A stretch of DNA of 64,000 bases from Siphonodentalium dalli (lineage: Eukaryota > Mollusca > Scaphopoda > Gadilida > Siphonodentaliidae). Both the position numbers and the translations under genes were made by a program. Shown piece after piece: positions 40,501 through 55,500 of the stretch. Under the pieces are notes generated by a model. The model searched no databases. It was not told where the DNA came from and was given only the letters and a program-made list of their open reading frames with translations. The stretch spans positions 180,151,956 through 180,215,955 of the forward strand of contig CP136063.1 of NCBI GenBank assembly GCA_032622095.1. Direction: 5' to 3'. Position 1 is the first letter of the stretch; each line of letters begins with the position of its first letter.

Positions 40501-43500
40501 CATGCACGACTTTCTCTTCCATTTTAATCATCAAAATTATGTAGTACAATAAAGGTTTCAGAGCAACAACAGCTCTAGATTTTCTTCCCATGGTCTCCAG
40601 AGGCAATTTATAACCAATATGACTAATGACTAAATAAAATTGAATTGAGCAAAAGTTAAACAATCTCAAATTTATCAAAAAAATCAGAAACAAAACACTT
40701 ATCTTCAGTGCTATATCGATGAATTTGTAAGAAAAATCTTCTGCATATGTATGTTTTGAGATACCTAGCTCTTACTAATAATGTATACATGATTTTGGGG
40801 TTTGAACGAGCCATGTCCGTTTACTTATAAATTCTGAGAAATAAAGACATAGATATTGATTAGATTATCAAATTAAAATTGTGACCAGCTGTAACAGGCT
40901 CCCTTTTCAGGAGCCTTTATTTGACAGCATAGGAGTCAATGCCCCCCTTGTGCACTTCGGACAATTTTTATCTTTTTTAACATTTTTATTTTTATTTTTA
41001 TTTTTTTTTAAATTAAAGTTTTTTTTTTAGATTGAAATCTTAGCTCCAATTAACAAAACAGAGTTGCGTAGCAACAGCTGACAATGACTCATTTATCCTG
41101 CAAGGTGTCGTAAGAGCTACAACTATAATAGATCTGATGCAAGGTCAGTGCACACGGAGCGATAGTAATTGATTCATCAGGGCTTCAATCCCACACTCAC
41201 CCTCCCACCCATATTTCTGCTTCAGTTTTGGGATTGGATTGGATTTCCGTTTTGCTAACAGCTGTGCTTAGTGAGTTTATTCAGGTCTGTGGGACAGCCC
41301 AAGATCATCTGGCAGTACTCTTTCCCTTTGCAGACAGACCAACAGATCCTGCTCTATTATAGCAGTGTAACAGTTTATCTCCCCCCTGCACATCTTCCTT
41401 CATATATATATAGATTAATTGTTGACTATGCTAAAATATAGTGGTGTCTCATATTTGAAGTTAATAATAATAATAATAATAATAGAGGGGATTTGTTGAG
41501 CGCCTTATCCCCGAAGGCTCAAAGCGCTGCACATACTATTGAGCGCAAATGCATAAAACAATGATGTTATATCACACCCTCACATACGTACACACACATT
41601 CTAACACATTTCACAAATCAATAGTGATACATACATACGTACATGTAATTATAATTATGCACACAGAAATAATCTGTCATTTTTTGTCTGATATGAGGAC
41701 GTTAATTCTGATTCTGATGGCGTTGAACCGAAGTGTGATGCATCTTAAGTTCGGTTTGAAGTTACTTTTGAAACTAGTTAGGTCACGGGAATTGTTTACG
41801 TCTTTAGGTAGTTGGTTCCAGATAGTTGGTGCAAAATATTCTAAAGACCTTCGACCATTTGTTTCCAAGTTTCCTCAGAACCGTCAATATGTTTGATGAC
41901 AGTGATCAGTTTGGGTAGCCGAGTATTTAGGTATGTAACAATGAATCTATATATACAAGTAGAGGATGTTCCCAGTCCGATTTCCAATAAGCTAACAGAG
42001 CACATTTGTAGTTAATATATTTGTTGATTGGAAGCCGATGTAGTTGCTCGAGTACTGGCCTATTTGTTGATATTTTGGTGTTCAAGAAGTGGGCGCTGAT
42101 ATGAGATTCTACATAGTTCAGGAATCATCGATAGAGAACTGCCTATGGTGATGCCGAAATTTTTAAGACTAGTTGAGAAAGGCATAGTGGTCCCACCAAT
42201 GTCGAAACAGTCAGCCTTCACTCGTTTCAGTCTCAGTACCGCAAATCATAACTTGAGTTTTTTTGTCATTTAATTTCAACTTATTTATCTATTTATTTAT
42301 AGCACGATGATTGATGTAAAATATAATGTCAGTGCTCTATTCTCCATGAAGTCACAATTGTTCACTCAATGTGTGAAATATGCACAGTGATCTAATATGA
42401 CACCTGCTGTTATAATCCAGTTCAAATCATTCGCCGAACAAAGACATGCTACTATAATGCCCTACAGATATTCAGATACAGATATTCAACAGTACGAAAC
42501 TACAAAACATGCACTTCATTAATATTTTCAGCAACATTTTCGAATAACCGTAAAATTTATTGATTCCATGTTTCCTGTCTTATCTATATAGTGTGATTTT
42601 CTATAAACCTAACACCTCTCTAAACCGAACAGAAGGGCCGGTCCGAAGGATGTTCGGTTTGGAGAGGTTTCACTGAAATAATATAATAGATACTTCCCAG
42701 AAAATGAGGGCTAAGCAGAATGAGTTCCAGAGGGTAAATTTAGTGATACTAGCCCACTGTAATCTGCAAATGAGAAGATACACTATTTCAAGGCTTGCCT
42801 CTAACAAATAATACTTGTTTCTCACCTTGCTTGCTCTTCTGCTGCACTCTGATCACTTCCATTTATCAGTGACGAAAAAGAATCAGCTAAATCTTCATAC
42901 AAACCAGCTGCATTACTCTGGAAAATTATTAAACAATCCAAAGATATATTATTTGAATGTGTAACGGCATGAACAAAATGTCATTACTTACCAAATTTGT
43001 CATATTTTGATCAGATCGGAATTTCAGATTTGTTTCCAGATTTTTCATCCATCTCATTATTTTCAAAAATTCATCAGTAACATAACATGCTTTTTATAGT
43101 AAAGTATAGCCTTCTTCAGTAAAAACGAGATATAATGGTAAACTCAACAATGTTATAGTTGAGTCTGTATTGCTGTCGCAACTGGGCTAGACACAAGAAT
43201 ACAAAAGGGACTCAATTCGCATCATAGGTGATACAACGTCATATGATGACATGAAATATCAAAGTATCAACACGGTGTCCCAGTGTTACATTACAGCAGA
43301 CTCATAAGGAATAGAAACAATGTTGACTGCTCCGGTATAACTCATTCGTTATGCCTGAAGATAAGACAATGTAGCCTACAAATTTGACTACAGTTTTTTT
43401 ATTTGTTGGGCAACAAAAATGCAATATTGTTTAGTATTTTACTGAATTCTGAGTTTGATAAGGAATAACTTCTAGAGAATAATATATCAGATAATGCGAT

Positions 43501-46500
43501 ACAATTACTTGCTATCTATGTTATAATTTACATTTCACATTTAGAATGAATTTGATCATTCAATAATATTTTAACCTCTTGGATACTATACCTCCATGCT
43601 GAGTAGTGAGTAGAGTAATGCCCTAAATAATCAACTCCTTAATCACAGCAGAATTATGGGTAATTTTTCAGGATTTAGTCGGAAATAGTCTCACCGAGAG
43701 CTTTCGATGAATGGCAACAAGCCAAATTTCCAAATAAATCCTGAAAAATTACCCATAATTCTGCTGTGGTTAATGAGTCAATTATTTAGGGCATTACTGT
43801 ACTCTCAGGAGCCTAATAGTATCAGCACGATTATTAATTTTGTAGAAAATTCCCAAAGATCACCATTATTTAGCATTGAGACATAGAGTGAAACTGCCAT
43901 TACTATTATTAATTTCAGCCTAAATCCCCACCCATCACTATTATTAGTCCATCACGATTATTAGGCACCTGAAAGTACTTAGGTGACTGAGAGTACTGAG
44001 AAAACTCAAACTAGAGTACCAATTTATAAGATATAGATATTTGTTGAAGATGTTGACACTTTATAAATTATATACTGCTGAGTTTCCAAAGTATGATATT
44101 CATCTTTTGATTGATTGCATCAACACTCTACCTGTGCTTCCTCGCTTAGCTCATTGGTTTTTGATGTCACATCATTCAAAACATTGGCTACTTGATTCAT
44201 GGATTCTAAGGAATCAACTTCTATCAATTTGAGAGTGTCCACAAGTACTTCTCGAAGCTGAAAGTGAAGAGGAATCAAAACAATGTAAAATTTCAAAAGT
44301 ATAATTCGGTGACAATGTGGATAAAATAAAGTTGTAAAATGTTGCTGCATGGCCTCATGTTTTGCTCTCATGAATATGCTAATTTATTAATTAGCTATAG
44401 GTTATTGGCCGCAATAAGTAGAAAGCTGCCCGCATCATAAGTAACAAAAGTCGGCCAATAAGTGGAAAACACAGCCAATAAGTAAAAAAGTCCACCAACA
44501 AGTAGAAAGGCAGCCAATAAGTCAATGGTAACATAAATGATGTCACACATATTTAGCTCGATCGTATTGCAAAGAATATTGGGTCGACGGAAGACAGATT
44601 ACAGTTGATTTCGGATGAATTATGGACTGTCACTGTTTTTGGGAGTAAATATACGTGGATGAACTACATGTATCCGCATCAATATTATTCCCAGCGGAAA
44701 CAGACAGTACTGTGAAATCGCTGCAAGTTCTTCACAAAGTTCTCAAGAATAAACATTGCAGGAATAATTGTTAATTCAATAAAGCACACAATATTATATA
44801 TCAATGTTAATATATTCATCCTGTGAAACAATTATTGCCAATGTTGCTAATTAATAAAAATACTTATTAATTAGTTGACCATTTTGACCAGGTTATGAGG
44901 CTTCAGTCTCTTGTATTAGCCTTCGGCCTGCGGCCTCAGGCCGATACGACAGACCCCGGCCTCATAACTCGGCCAATATGAAACAATTTTACCAATTAAT
45001 AACATATAGTAATGACACACTTTGACATGATACAATACTGTATGAGTTACAATACAACAATCAACAACAAGCCTTGAAATAATGCGTCTTGTCATTTGCA
45101 GAATGAGGTCCTCAATGGGTGAATTCAGTGACTATCCTACAGTGGGCTAGCATCAATTCACCCTCTGGGCACCTCATTCTGCTTTGGTCTCATTTTCTAG
45201 GAAGTATCTATAGTCTCAAATTAACATTGTTTTTAGTTAATTTTCCCTTCTGTTCAGTTTCTATATCACCTAATTTGCAGAAGATAAAATGCATAATCAA
45301 GGTGACTAATGGGTGAACATCATAGCAATTGAGGCTTAAGCAGAATGAGGTCTCCAGAGGGTAAATTTGGTGATGCTAGCCCACTGTGCAGGATAGCATC
45401 ACTAAATTCACTGTCTGGGGACCTCATTCTGCAAATGACAGACACACTATTTCAAGGCAAGTCAACAATATGATATGTAAAGGCCTATGGAGATGGTGTC
45501 GTGAGTGTTGCATCATCCATGATTACTGCATATGACAATGAATCAGAACAAAGATAAAATCATTGAATCATTAACATGGTGCGCGTCACAAAAGCATCAA
45601 ACGCAAGAATAGGAATGAGACCTAATTCAACGAGGCTTGAAGTTTCCATAATTTTTTATTATGGAGAGTAACAGACTCGGAGATGCAGAACTAGATCTAA
45701 CCCAGGGTTTCCACTAGGGGTTGGGGAATGTGGCCGTATTTGGGAATCACATACCAGGCGCCCTGTGGGGAGAAAATTTTGATGTTTATCACTGGAAAGT
45801 AGCCATTTCCTTGCATTTGAGACAACAAGCAGGAACATTCAAGCTTTGTATAGAAACCAAATTAAAACAGATCGTCTTTCTTAGATCTCAGTTAATGAAT
45901 GAAAAGCATGTAAGCACAACAGTACAAAATGGATACAACAACTTTTATTTAAACAGTAGCAATATTAAAAGCCGACTTCAAAGACTACCGCGGTTGGCAA
46001 AAGATACATTGTCACACTGTCTAGCAGTAACAGGTGTTACATCACGAGATGAGCAGTACGTGCTACACGTACATGTTCTGCATGCCTGGTTTCTTTGTAT
46101 TTTGTTCACTGTACCGATCAAAACAAATTGTTATAGAATCAGAAAGACGGAGATGACCTCATGCTGGATTCGTATAATGGATAATTTTATATTCATTGGA
46201 TAGGGAATAAATACATGATAATAACTCGTAATAATTTAATTGTTTTATTTTTATATAAACATTTCTTTGACACAGACCTTGTTTTGGGGAAAAAGTTCTG
46301 CACTTTTCATCGTAGCGACTGCGACTGTGGTCATGGTTGTAGCTCATAAACCCTCACCCAAATGACTTAACGATGTACATTGCACATTTTGAGGGGAAAT
46401 AGTGGGTCAGAAAGTTGGGACTTATTGACAGTAATCTAGGGTAAATTAAAATGCGAGAGGCTGATTACTACTAAATATTCGCCCGACAAAGCGTTACTCA

Positions 46501-49500
46501 GGATGATGTAGACAACTGTGCACGTGGTCCGCGCTACTGATCATGTCTTATTCAGGCACCAAGTGTAGGATTCCTTGCAATATGTTAATCATCAGTGTCG
46601 GTGATCGCTCGTCTTGTGTGAAAAGGGGACTGAGCTAGGTCTGTGACTCTTTTGTGACCAATATTAAGTCAAGGTTGGTGAGGGGAATGAGGCCGCTGGA
46701 CGGCCGGCCTGCCGTAGTAGCGGAAACCCTGTCTAACCTGTCAAGGTTATTCCAGTAAACATTGTGTTCGCTTCAAATTAACTTCTGATTGAAAAGATTG
46801 ATTGTCGCCAAGCCTGAATTCAGTGTGTCTGAACTTTGCAAAATGAGGTCCCCAGAGGGTGAACTTAGTGAAGCTATCCCGCACGGTGGGCTATCGTTAT
46901 CAAATTCACCCTCTGGGGACCTCAATCTACTTAGGCCTCATCTTATGGGAAGTATCTATAGTCTCAAATTAACATTGTTTTTAGTTACTTTTTCACTTCT
47001 GTTCAGTTTCTATATCCCCTAATTTGCAGAAGATAAAATGCATAATCGAGGTGACTAATGGGTGAACATCACCAACTTCAACTGGGGAACTGCAATCTGA
47101 TCCTAGGTCTCTCATGACAGTTGAGGCCTAAGCAGAATGAGGTCCCAAGAGGGTAAATTTGGTGATGCTAGCCTGCCATGAAGGATAGCGTCACTAAATT
47201 CACCCTCTGGGGACCTCATTCTGCACATGTCAGACACACTAAATTCAGGCTTGGATAGACAGAACATTAACACAATAATACAAACAAAACACGAGATCTT
47301 GAGAATGACATAGTTCAGCGACACTCAACTTCATGCTTTGACACCAACAAGTTATGAAAAGATAGTGACAGTACTGTCTGCATAAGCTTAAACAGACACA
47401 CTAAATCAGTGCTATCCAATGATTTTCTATCTAACACATCAGTACCTAAAAATACTGATATTACAGTAATGCCCTAAATAATCTACTCCTTAACCACAGC
47501 AGAATTATGGGTAATTTTTCAGGATTTAGTAGGAAATATGGCTTGTTGCCATTCATCGGAAAGCTCTCAGCGAGAGCTTTCTGATGAATGGCAACAAGCC
47601 ATATTTCTGACTAAATCCTGAAAAATTACCCATAATTATGCTGTGGTTAAGGAGTCGATTATTTAGGGCATTACTGTACATAAAGACAGCCCTGTTAATA
47701 GCAGAAATTAGAGAGAAATTTTTCCCAGTATAATAAGCCTAAGATCCACATAGTTGCATACCATACTCTACACCGTGACATATAACTTCAGTTTAACATT
47801 TGAACTTGTTCCGTTATCATTGCAGACTTAACTTTGGTTGAGTCCGCTTTAGATGATTAACAAGATAGTCATTGTTATCTCAGTAGTAAATGTCCGACAT
47901 TATTAACCCTTGCATGACTGGAGCTTCCTGAACTTTTGCAAAAACCCTGTGCAAATGCATTCTCTTATATATGCGAGTCTCCCATAGGGAGCCTCCCATA
48001 TATATGAGAATACATTGACCAAACAGTATTTACCTTGACATTGTAAATTGCATAAATTCTGTTTAGAGTGATCTGGTGATATTCAGAGAGGTGATTACGG
48101 AATATAGGCTTAAACTGTTTTGGCTATAAGTTGGGCAAATGAAATTTTTATTGGCCTAATGTTAATATTATTGTATCTATTCAGGGTTCCACACAATAAC
48201 AATATAACAAGTTAAATTTTAAATCATTTTTTGCTTTGTTCTGTTGAAAACAAAATATGACATATGAACCAGACCTATAAATACCAAAGAATATCATTTT
48301 TATATCGTAAATGTCGTATTAATTATTAATACGATAGGAATACTCTTTCTGGTCCGAAAAACTCGCCCATTTCATTGCGGTGAAATCCCGCAAAATTTGG
48401 CCACTTAGTGCGCATGCGCGCCAGGTCAGCTGATCTCATCACTTCCTTTTTCTGGCGAATCGAATTTACACGCCATTTTTCTCTCTCGCCATTTGTAAAA
48501 AATTCACAAATGGTTGCTTCGAAATCGTCTTCGACATCTTCAGATTCGTCTTCTTCTCCGGTCAAAGACAGACATTCACAGCAACGTTCAACGAGTCTTG
48601 ACCGAAAATTTTGAGCCTTGAAAATAAATTGGATCGACTGTTAGTCATGGCCGGTCAGAATAGTTCTGCAGTTACCGGTACTTCCATTCAAGTTGATTCA
48701 CGTGTGCCGATCCGCTAGAGGACGGCTTCACTACCGGATGGTACTGACCCGCAGAGGGCGGTCCCCATCCAGGACTGTGCAAGTCCCACGAGACCTTGTG
48801 GTGACCAAGATGACGTTCTATCCCTGAATGTTGGGGCGTCGATTATAGATGATGATTTGGACAGGGAACCGATGGAATATGTCCAACTGATTCTCAAAGA
48901 AGATACATTTGAAAAATTTATGTTGGTTGAAACAGCCGAAGAGTTTCTTAAGGTACCATCGATGGACGATCTTATAAACAGTCTGCTGGTTAAGCGACAT
49001 GGCGCTAAGGCGGCTTCGGGACATCAGTCCCCTAGTTTATTCTCCCAGCCACATAAAATGGTGGAACGGATAGCATATAAAGGCCATCAGGCAGCTAGGG
49101 TGGGAATGGTGGTCCACTGCTATGTACAGCAGGCATTAGCTACACTTCTCTCATCTTTGGATGCGGAGAATGCAGATGTGGAGACTTTGTATGGCCCAAG
49201 TGAAGGACATATTTCAGATACCCTCACACGCTTTTTTCCATATCATTCGCCGTGCTCTCGCATCCTCTGACACGGGGCTATACGAGTCGGAGGCTAGCGG
49301 TCAACTGACTAACTTGCCGCTCACTGGAGAAGGGGTATTTGGCAAAGAACTGGAGCCCATGCTTAAAGCTAGAAAGGAGCATAAAAAGCAGATAGATGAC
49401 TTGTTAGCAGACACAAAAGCTGGGAAGCGGAAAAGAGGCACCCACAGGCTCTTCTCAATATCAACCGAAACGCACCTTTCGAGGAAAGAACTCGACGTCA

Positions 49501-52500
49501 TCAGTTGCAAATGCGGGTCGACCGTTCCGGATCCCGATTATACATGCTATTAAACGAGGATCGTTCCCGGAGTCAGTCTTCTGGAGCATATTCGGAAGCC
49601 GGGTACAGACAAAGATCTCCTCTTCAAGATCCTTCTTTTCGTGCCAAGCCACACTATGAGTGAGGGACACGGGGAAGAGGACGTCGCGGGAGGAGCATGT
49701 GACTATGTAAGTATCCCATCTCATTTGCCAAACGTACCCGTAGGGGGGTGTCTATCACATTTTTTGATATATTGGCAAACAATTATGAAAGATTGATGGG
49801 TATTGAAAGTAGTGGAACACGGTTACCAATTCAAGTTTCACAGTCTTCCAAAATTCTTGGGCATGAAGGAAACCACAGTCACACACGGTCAATGTCAGTT
49901 GATTCAGAGTGAAATCATAACAGTTCTTCGAAAGAAAGCTATCGAGATAGTCCCAGTAGACCAATGTCTACAGGGGTTTTACAGTACAATCTTTTTGGTC
50001 CCCAAAAAGAATGGAAAATTAAGGCCAGTGATAAACTTGAAACCATTGAACCAATTCATTGTAAAGATGCGGTTCAAAATGGACACCTTGACATCGGTTC
50101 TGGCTCAAACCAAACAAGGCGACTATGCTTTTTCGATCGATTTGGAAGATGCGTACTTCCATCTGAAAATACACAAAAGTGACGTCAGTGGTTGTGGCAT
50201 TTCTTCATGCTCTGGGAATTCAGGTATGTCACTTTCTAGACGATTGGATGTTTCTCGAAAAGGGCTCCTGGAAGCCAGGACAATGGTCCTAGATACAATT
50301 GCCAGTCTGGGGTTTTTGGTCAATCTCGAAAAGTCCAATTTGGCACCAACACAGACAATAGTATACCTCGGATGCCAATTCAATCTCCAACAGGGTGTCG
50401 TTTACCCAACACAGGAGTGTATGTTGGGGCTCAGAAAGCTTGTCCCAGGGTTTCACCCTCCATCCAGAACAGCTCGGGATTTCCTATCATTACTCTGGAC
50501 AATGGCATCAAACATAGAGAGCTCATACCAAACGCACGGCTTTTTATGAGGCCAATTCAAACTTATCTACTCTCCCATTGGTCTCCAAGGCGGATGAGTC
50601 TTGTCATTCGATACCAGTAACTCCAGATTTAATGCGTCACCTTCAATGGTGGGTATTCGATTGCAATGTCCTCAAGGGCAGATCGCTTACGCCCCCTCTC
50701 AATTGGGTCACGATAACTACAGACGCCAGCAGCTCCAGAGGGTGGGGCGGAACCTTGGGCAGTCAGATGGTTCAGGGTGTGTGGTCCCCTTTCCAAAGGT
50801 TACAACACATCACGTGTCTCGAAATGGAAGCTGTTATTCAGACATTAAACAGTTTTCTTCCACAGTTGAAAGGGCAAAATGTGCAGGTTCGGTCAGACAA
50901 TACCACAGTCACTCAATACATAAACAAGCAGGGCGGGACAAGATCTCAGACACTATGTCGACTAACCCACGAATTGTGGGGGTGGCCTTGGCAAACCGCA
51001 TCACACTGAAAGCTGCTTTCATTCGGGGGAAAGACAACTCCCTGGCAGATCATTGGAGTCGTCATCAGGTAGACCCACATAAATGGTCCCTCAATCACCT
51101 TGTCGTTCAAAGGCTATTCCAAAGGTGGGGTCATCCAGTGATAGATATGTTTGCGACGGACCTGAACAAACAGGTACCGAGGTTTTGCTCCTGGATACCA
51201 CAGGCAGGGGTGACCGCGCGAGACGCGTTCTCAATTCAATGGGCGAATCTATACATGTACGCCTTCCCACCCGTCCCATTGATCGCACGTTGTCTCCATC
51301 ACATGTAACAATTTTGGTGCACGATGATTCTCATCGCACCGTTCCGGCCCCGTCAGGGTTTGTTTCCACAGTTACTCAACCTGCTGGTGGATATTCCCCT
51401 CAGACTCCCTGTAGACGGGTCTCTCCTCAGTCAGGGCAAGGGGTTACTGCTACATCCTCACCCCGAGGATCTTCACCTGATAGCATGGCTGATATCGACC
51501 AACGTTTCGCGGCAAAGGGCTTTTCAATTGAGGCTCGAGACTTACTTGCCGCATCATGGCGACCGGGGACTCGACGGGATTACGCCTGTAAATTTAGGCA
51601 CTTCAATAGTTGGTGTCGTGAACAACATGTTAGTCCCTCTAGCGTGGCTTTGAAAGACTGTGCAGATTTTCTGTCACATCTTTTTCATAAAGGGTTATCA
51701 TATTCAACTATTACCGGATATCGGTCTATGCTATCCGCCACTATACCGCCAATAGATAATGTTTTAGTTGGTAAACATCCCGATATCATACGTATGTTGC
51801 GAGGTGTCTTTAACATGCGCCCACCGGTTAAGAAATTAGCACCTTCATGGTATCTTCCTTTCATTTTAGAATGTCTGAAACAACAGCCTTTCGAACCTCT
51901 GGAGGACGCTCCCATGAAGATGGTCACTTGGAAAACTGTACTGTTGATGGCGATCACTTCATTTCGACGCTGTAGTGACTTGAACGCGCTCCAGTTGGGT
52001 GAAGGGTACATCAATATGCAAACACAGGGAGTAACATTTCGTAGATCTGGACTGGCGAAACAAGATCGACCGGGACACTATTCACAGTCTATCTTCATAC
52101 CTGCTTTTACGGAGTGCCCCGAGTTGGATCCTAAACGGACTCTGGTTCGGTACTTACAAGTGACATCAGAGTGGCGACAAGGTAATCAAGTGTCGCTGTT
52201 TCTGGGGCTTAATAAACCTCACCGTGCAGTTTCGAGTTCCACTCGCTCACTCTGGATTGTGAAATGCATCAAGTTTTGTTACCAGTTGCATAAACAGTTG
52301 GTTCCCAGTGTGCAAGAACATTCCACCCGAAGTCTCGGGCCATCATGGGCCCTGTTCAATGGGGTGTCATTACCAGAAGTTTTAGAGGCTGCTGAATGGT
52401 CTCAGGAGACCACGTTTATAAAGCATTACATGAAATAAGTTTGGCTGTCCTTTCGAGAGGAAAGGACATTTAGTTTTGAAAACTGTTCCCAGATTCTATG

Positions 52501-55500
52501 AGTTTGGTTTCTATATTTGTCCGCAGTAAAGACAAATTTGGAGGGACAGGATGTTTTTTGCTTCCTTTAATTGGCGAGTTCTTCAAGTAAAGATACAATG
52601 TAAGCCAGAAAGCCAGGATTGTGCTTATAAATGATGTATATATGCGGGATATCTTTGGATACTGCTGTAAATGAAAGATGATTCATATGGTTGCATGGTG
52701 GTTCCAAGAAACTCATGAGACGTCATGGGCAACGGGCCAGACAACAGAATAAGTCCTCTTGGTGAGTAGAGATATAAAAGTTTATAGTGCTCTGTTATAC
52801 CCACCTCCTCAGGCATGCTGTGTAATCTGTGATATTCCTATCGTATTAATAATTAATACAACATTTACGATATAAAAATGAGAAATTTGAGTTCTCAAAT
52901 TATAGTTTTATAAGTAAATGGAAGTATTAATAATTAATAACCCTCCCTCTTCCCCGCTAGGGAACAGGATGTGTTTGGGTTTATGGCGAGTTATTCGATT
53001 CGCCAGGTAGGAAGTGATGAGATCAGCTGACCTGGCGCGCATGCGCACTAAGGGGCCAAATTTTGCGGGATTTCACCGCAATGAAAAGGGCGAGTTTTTC
53101 GGACCAGAAAGAGTATTCCTATCGTATTAATAATTAATACTTCCATGTACTTATAAAACTATAATTTGATAACTCAAATTTCTCATTTTGTTTTCAAATA
53201 ATTTTGGTGTCCCTCTAAAACATTAAAATGAAATTAAACAAATACATTGAAAATTCAATATAAAACAAAATAGCATCTTTCATGTCACACTTAATTCTAA
53301 TTCAAACATAACATTTTATACACTGGAATGTAATTAAAAAGTAAAATAGGTTTCGTAAAAATAGGCCTGGAACCCTGAATACATGGAGAGTACCTACAGT
53401 TTTTTTTTTAATATCAGGAGCATCTGGAAAGAAATATAAAATTTTCACGAGCAGCTGCAGGTATTCTTTTTATTATATGTGCCTTATTAATGCTCAAGGT
53501 TGCTAAATTATGCGACATGTACGGTATGTACTGGGCGTATTGATTCCTGCTCACTTGAATAGCCGGCAAACTACATTGAAATAACGAAAGCTACAGTGAA
53601 ATAATGAAAACGTATTTCACTGTGGCTTCTAATAGATACATACAACAATCCAACGTTTCGGTAATTTTCTGCTATTTTATAGGCAAGCATATAATAAATC
53701 TTGAATACCTGCTTCTTTTTCTTGTCATGTTCTTCAGATTCAACTGCATCACTATTCAGTCCTAATGTTATTTCAGTCAGTAGATTAGTCGCAGCTGATC
53801 GAGAATAGAAAATGAATTATTACTGAGTTATCTTAACCTATTCTATACTAAACACTCATTGATGAGCACTTATCCCTTAGGAAATGTTCAGATAATAAGT
53901 TATCATAGGTCGTTTGTTGAACTTATTATCTGAACATTTCCCTTCAGATGAATAATACTATAATAGACCATTCTAATGTATACTTTTATATAATAACTGA
54001 GTTTAGAAATGGTTAAATCAAATAGAGTCAGTATCTAAATGGTTGACCAGCAGGGAATTCCATGTGTTGCCAATATTGGTCAAGTATACAGTAATGCCCT
54101 AAATAATCGACTCCTTAACCACAGCAGAACTATGGGTAACTTTTCAGGATTTAGTTCCTTGTTGCCATTTTCATCGGCATATTTCCGACTAAATCCTGAA
54201 AAGTTACCCATAATTCTGCTGTGGTTAAGGAGTCGATTATTTAGGGCATTACTGTATTTGTGTCAAGTTTAGTCATGTTGGTGGTCAGATGCACGCTTAG
54301 TTTTCCTTGAGTACCCCATCTACGAAATGTAAGTTGGGTACCAGTTGAGATGGTTTCACCACTTAAGGCTCTTCAGAGGGAAAATGCCTCATGACAAATT
54401 TTATGATGTGGCTTGTTAGATGTTGCTTTGTCTGTCGGTATCAAATTATCTAGGACTGTACTCCTATCTTTATTACTATAAGAATGACAGGTTTATAAGC
54501 GCTCTTTATTACTTTGTGGTGTGTGTCAACAAAGTCACCCATGCATCGCGAAAATCCACAACAATCAGCATCATTCGTATCACACAGGCATCGCGAAAAT
54601 CCACAAAATCACCATCACTCGTATCACTCAGGCATCACAAAAAATCCACAATCATTCATATCACACAGGCATCGCGAAAAATCTACAAAATCACAATCAT
54701 TCATATCACACAGGCATGACAGAAATCTACAAAATCACAATCATTCATATCACACAGGCATCACAAAAATCTACAAAATCACAATCATTCATATCACACA
54801 GGCATCACAAAAATCTACAAAATCACCATCATTCGTATCACAAAGGCATCGCAAATATCCACAATCATTCGCATCACACAGGCATCGCGAATATCCACAA
54901 TCATTCGCATCACACAGGCATCACAAAATCCACAAAATCACCATTATTCCTATCACACAGGCATCGCGAAAACCCACAATCATTCGTATCACACAGGCAT
55001 AGCGAAAATCCACAATCATTCGTATCACACAGGCATCGCGAAAATCCACAAAATCACAATCGTTCGCATCACAAAAATCCACAATCATTCATATCACACA
55101 GGCATCGCAAAAATCCACAAATTCACCATAATTCGTATGACATTCGAAAATCCACAAAATCACCATTATTCGTACTACACACACAGCCATCGTGAAAATC
55201 CATAAAATCAACATTACTTGTGTCACACAGGCATCGTGATAATCCACAAAATCACAATCATTCGTATCACACAGGCATCGCAAAAATCCACAAAATCACC
55301 ATCAATCGTATCACACAGGCATCGTGAAAAATCCACAATCATTCGTATCACGCAGGCATCGCGAAAATCCACAAAATCACAATCATTCGTATCACACAGG
55401 CATCATGAATATCCACAAAATCACCATTATTCGTATCACACATGCATCGTGAAAATCCACAAAATCACCATTATTCATATCACACAGGCATCGCGAGAAA

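Larger units (their letters stand above)
48295..53189 (+). mobile_element. DIRS1-type tyrosine-recombinase retrotransposon, structurally complete
   Basis: About 4.9 kb in intron 3, antisense to the polycystin gene. Inverted terminal repeats lie at 48316-48465 and 52992-53140. An internal complementary region (52834-52938) is complementary to both outer ends in succession. Order: gag-like frames, reverse transcriptase, RNase H, tyrosine recombinase. No LTRs in direct orientation, no integrase. Outer ends share CATTTT (48295-48300 and 53184-53189), as expected from recombinase insertion of a circle at a short match. The gag and RT regions are frameshifted, so it is not autonomous. Confidence 0.92.

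Noticed and set aside
45721-46203. 160-codon plus-strand ORF
   Set aside because: No domain, signal or splice support. It lies in an intron of the minus-strand gene, and a frame of this length is plausible by chance.
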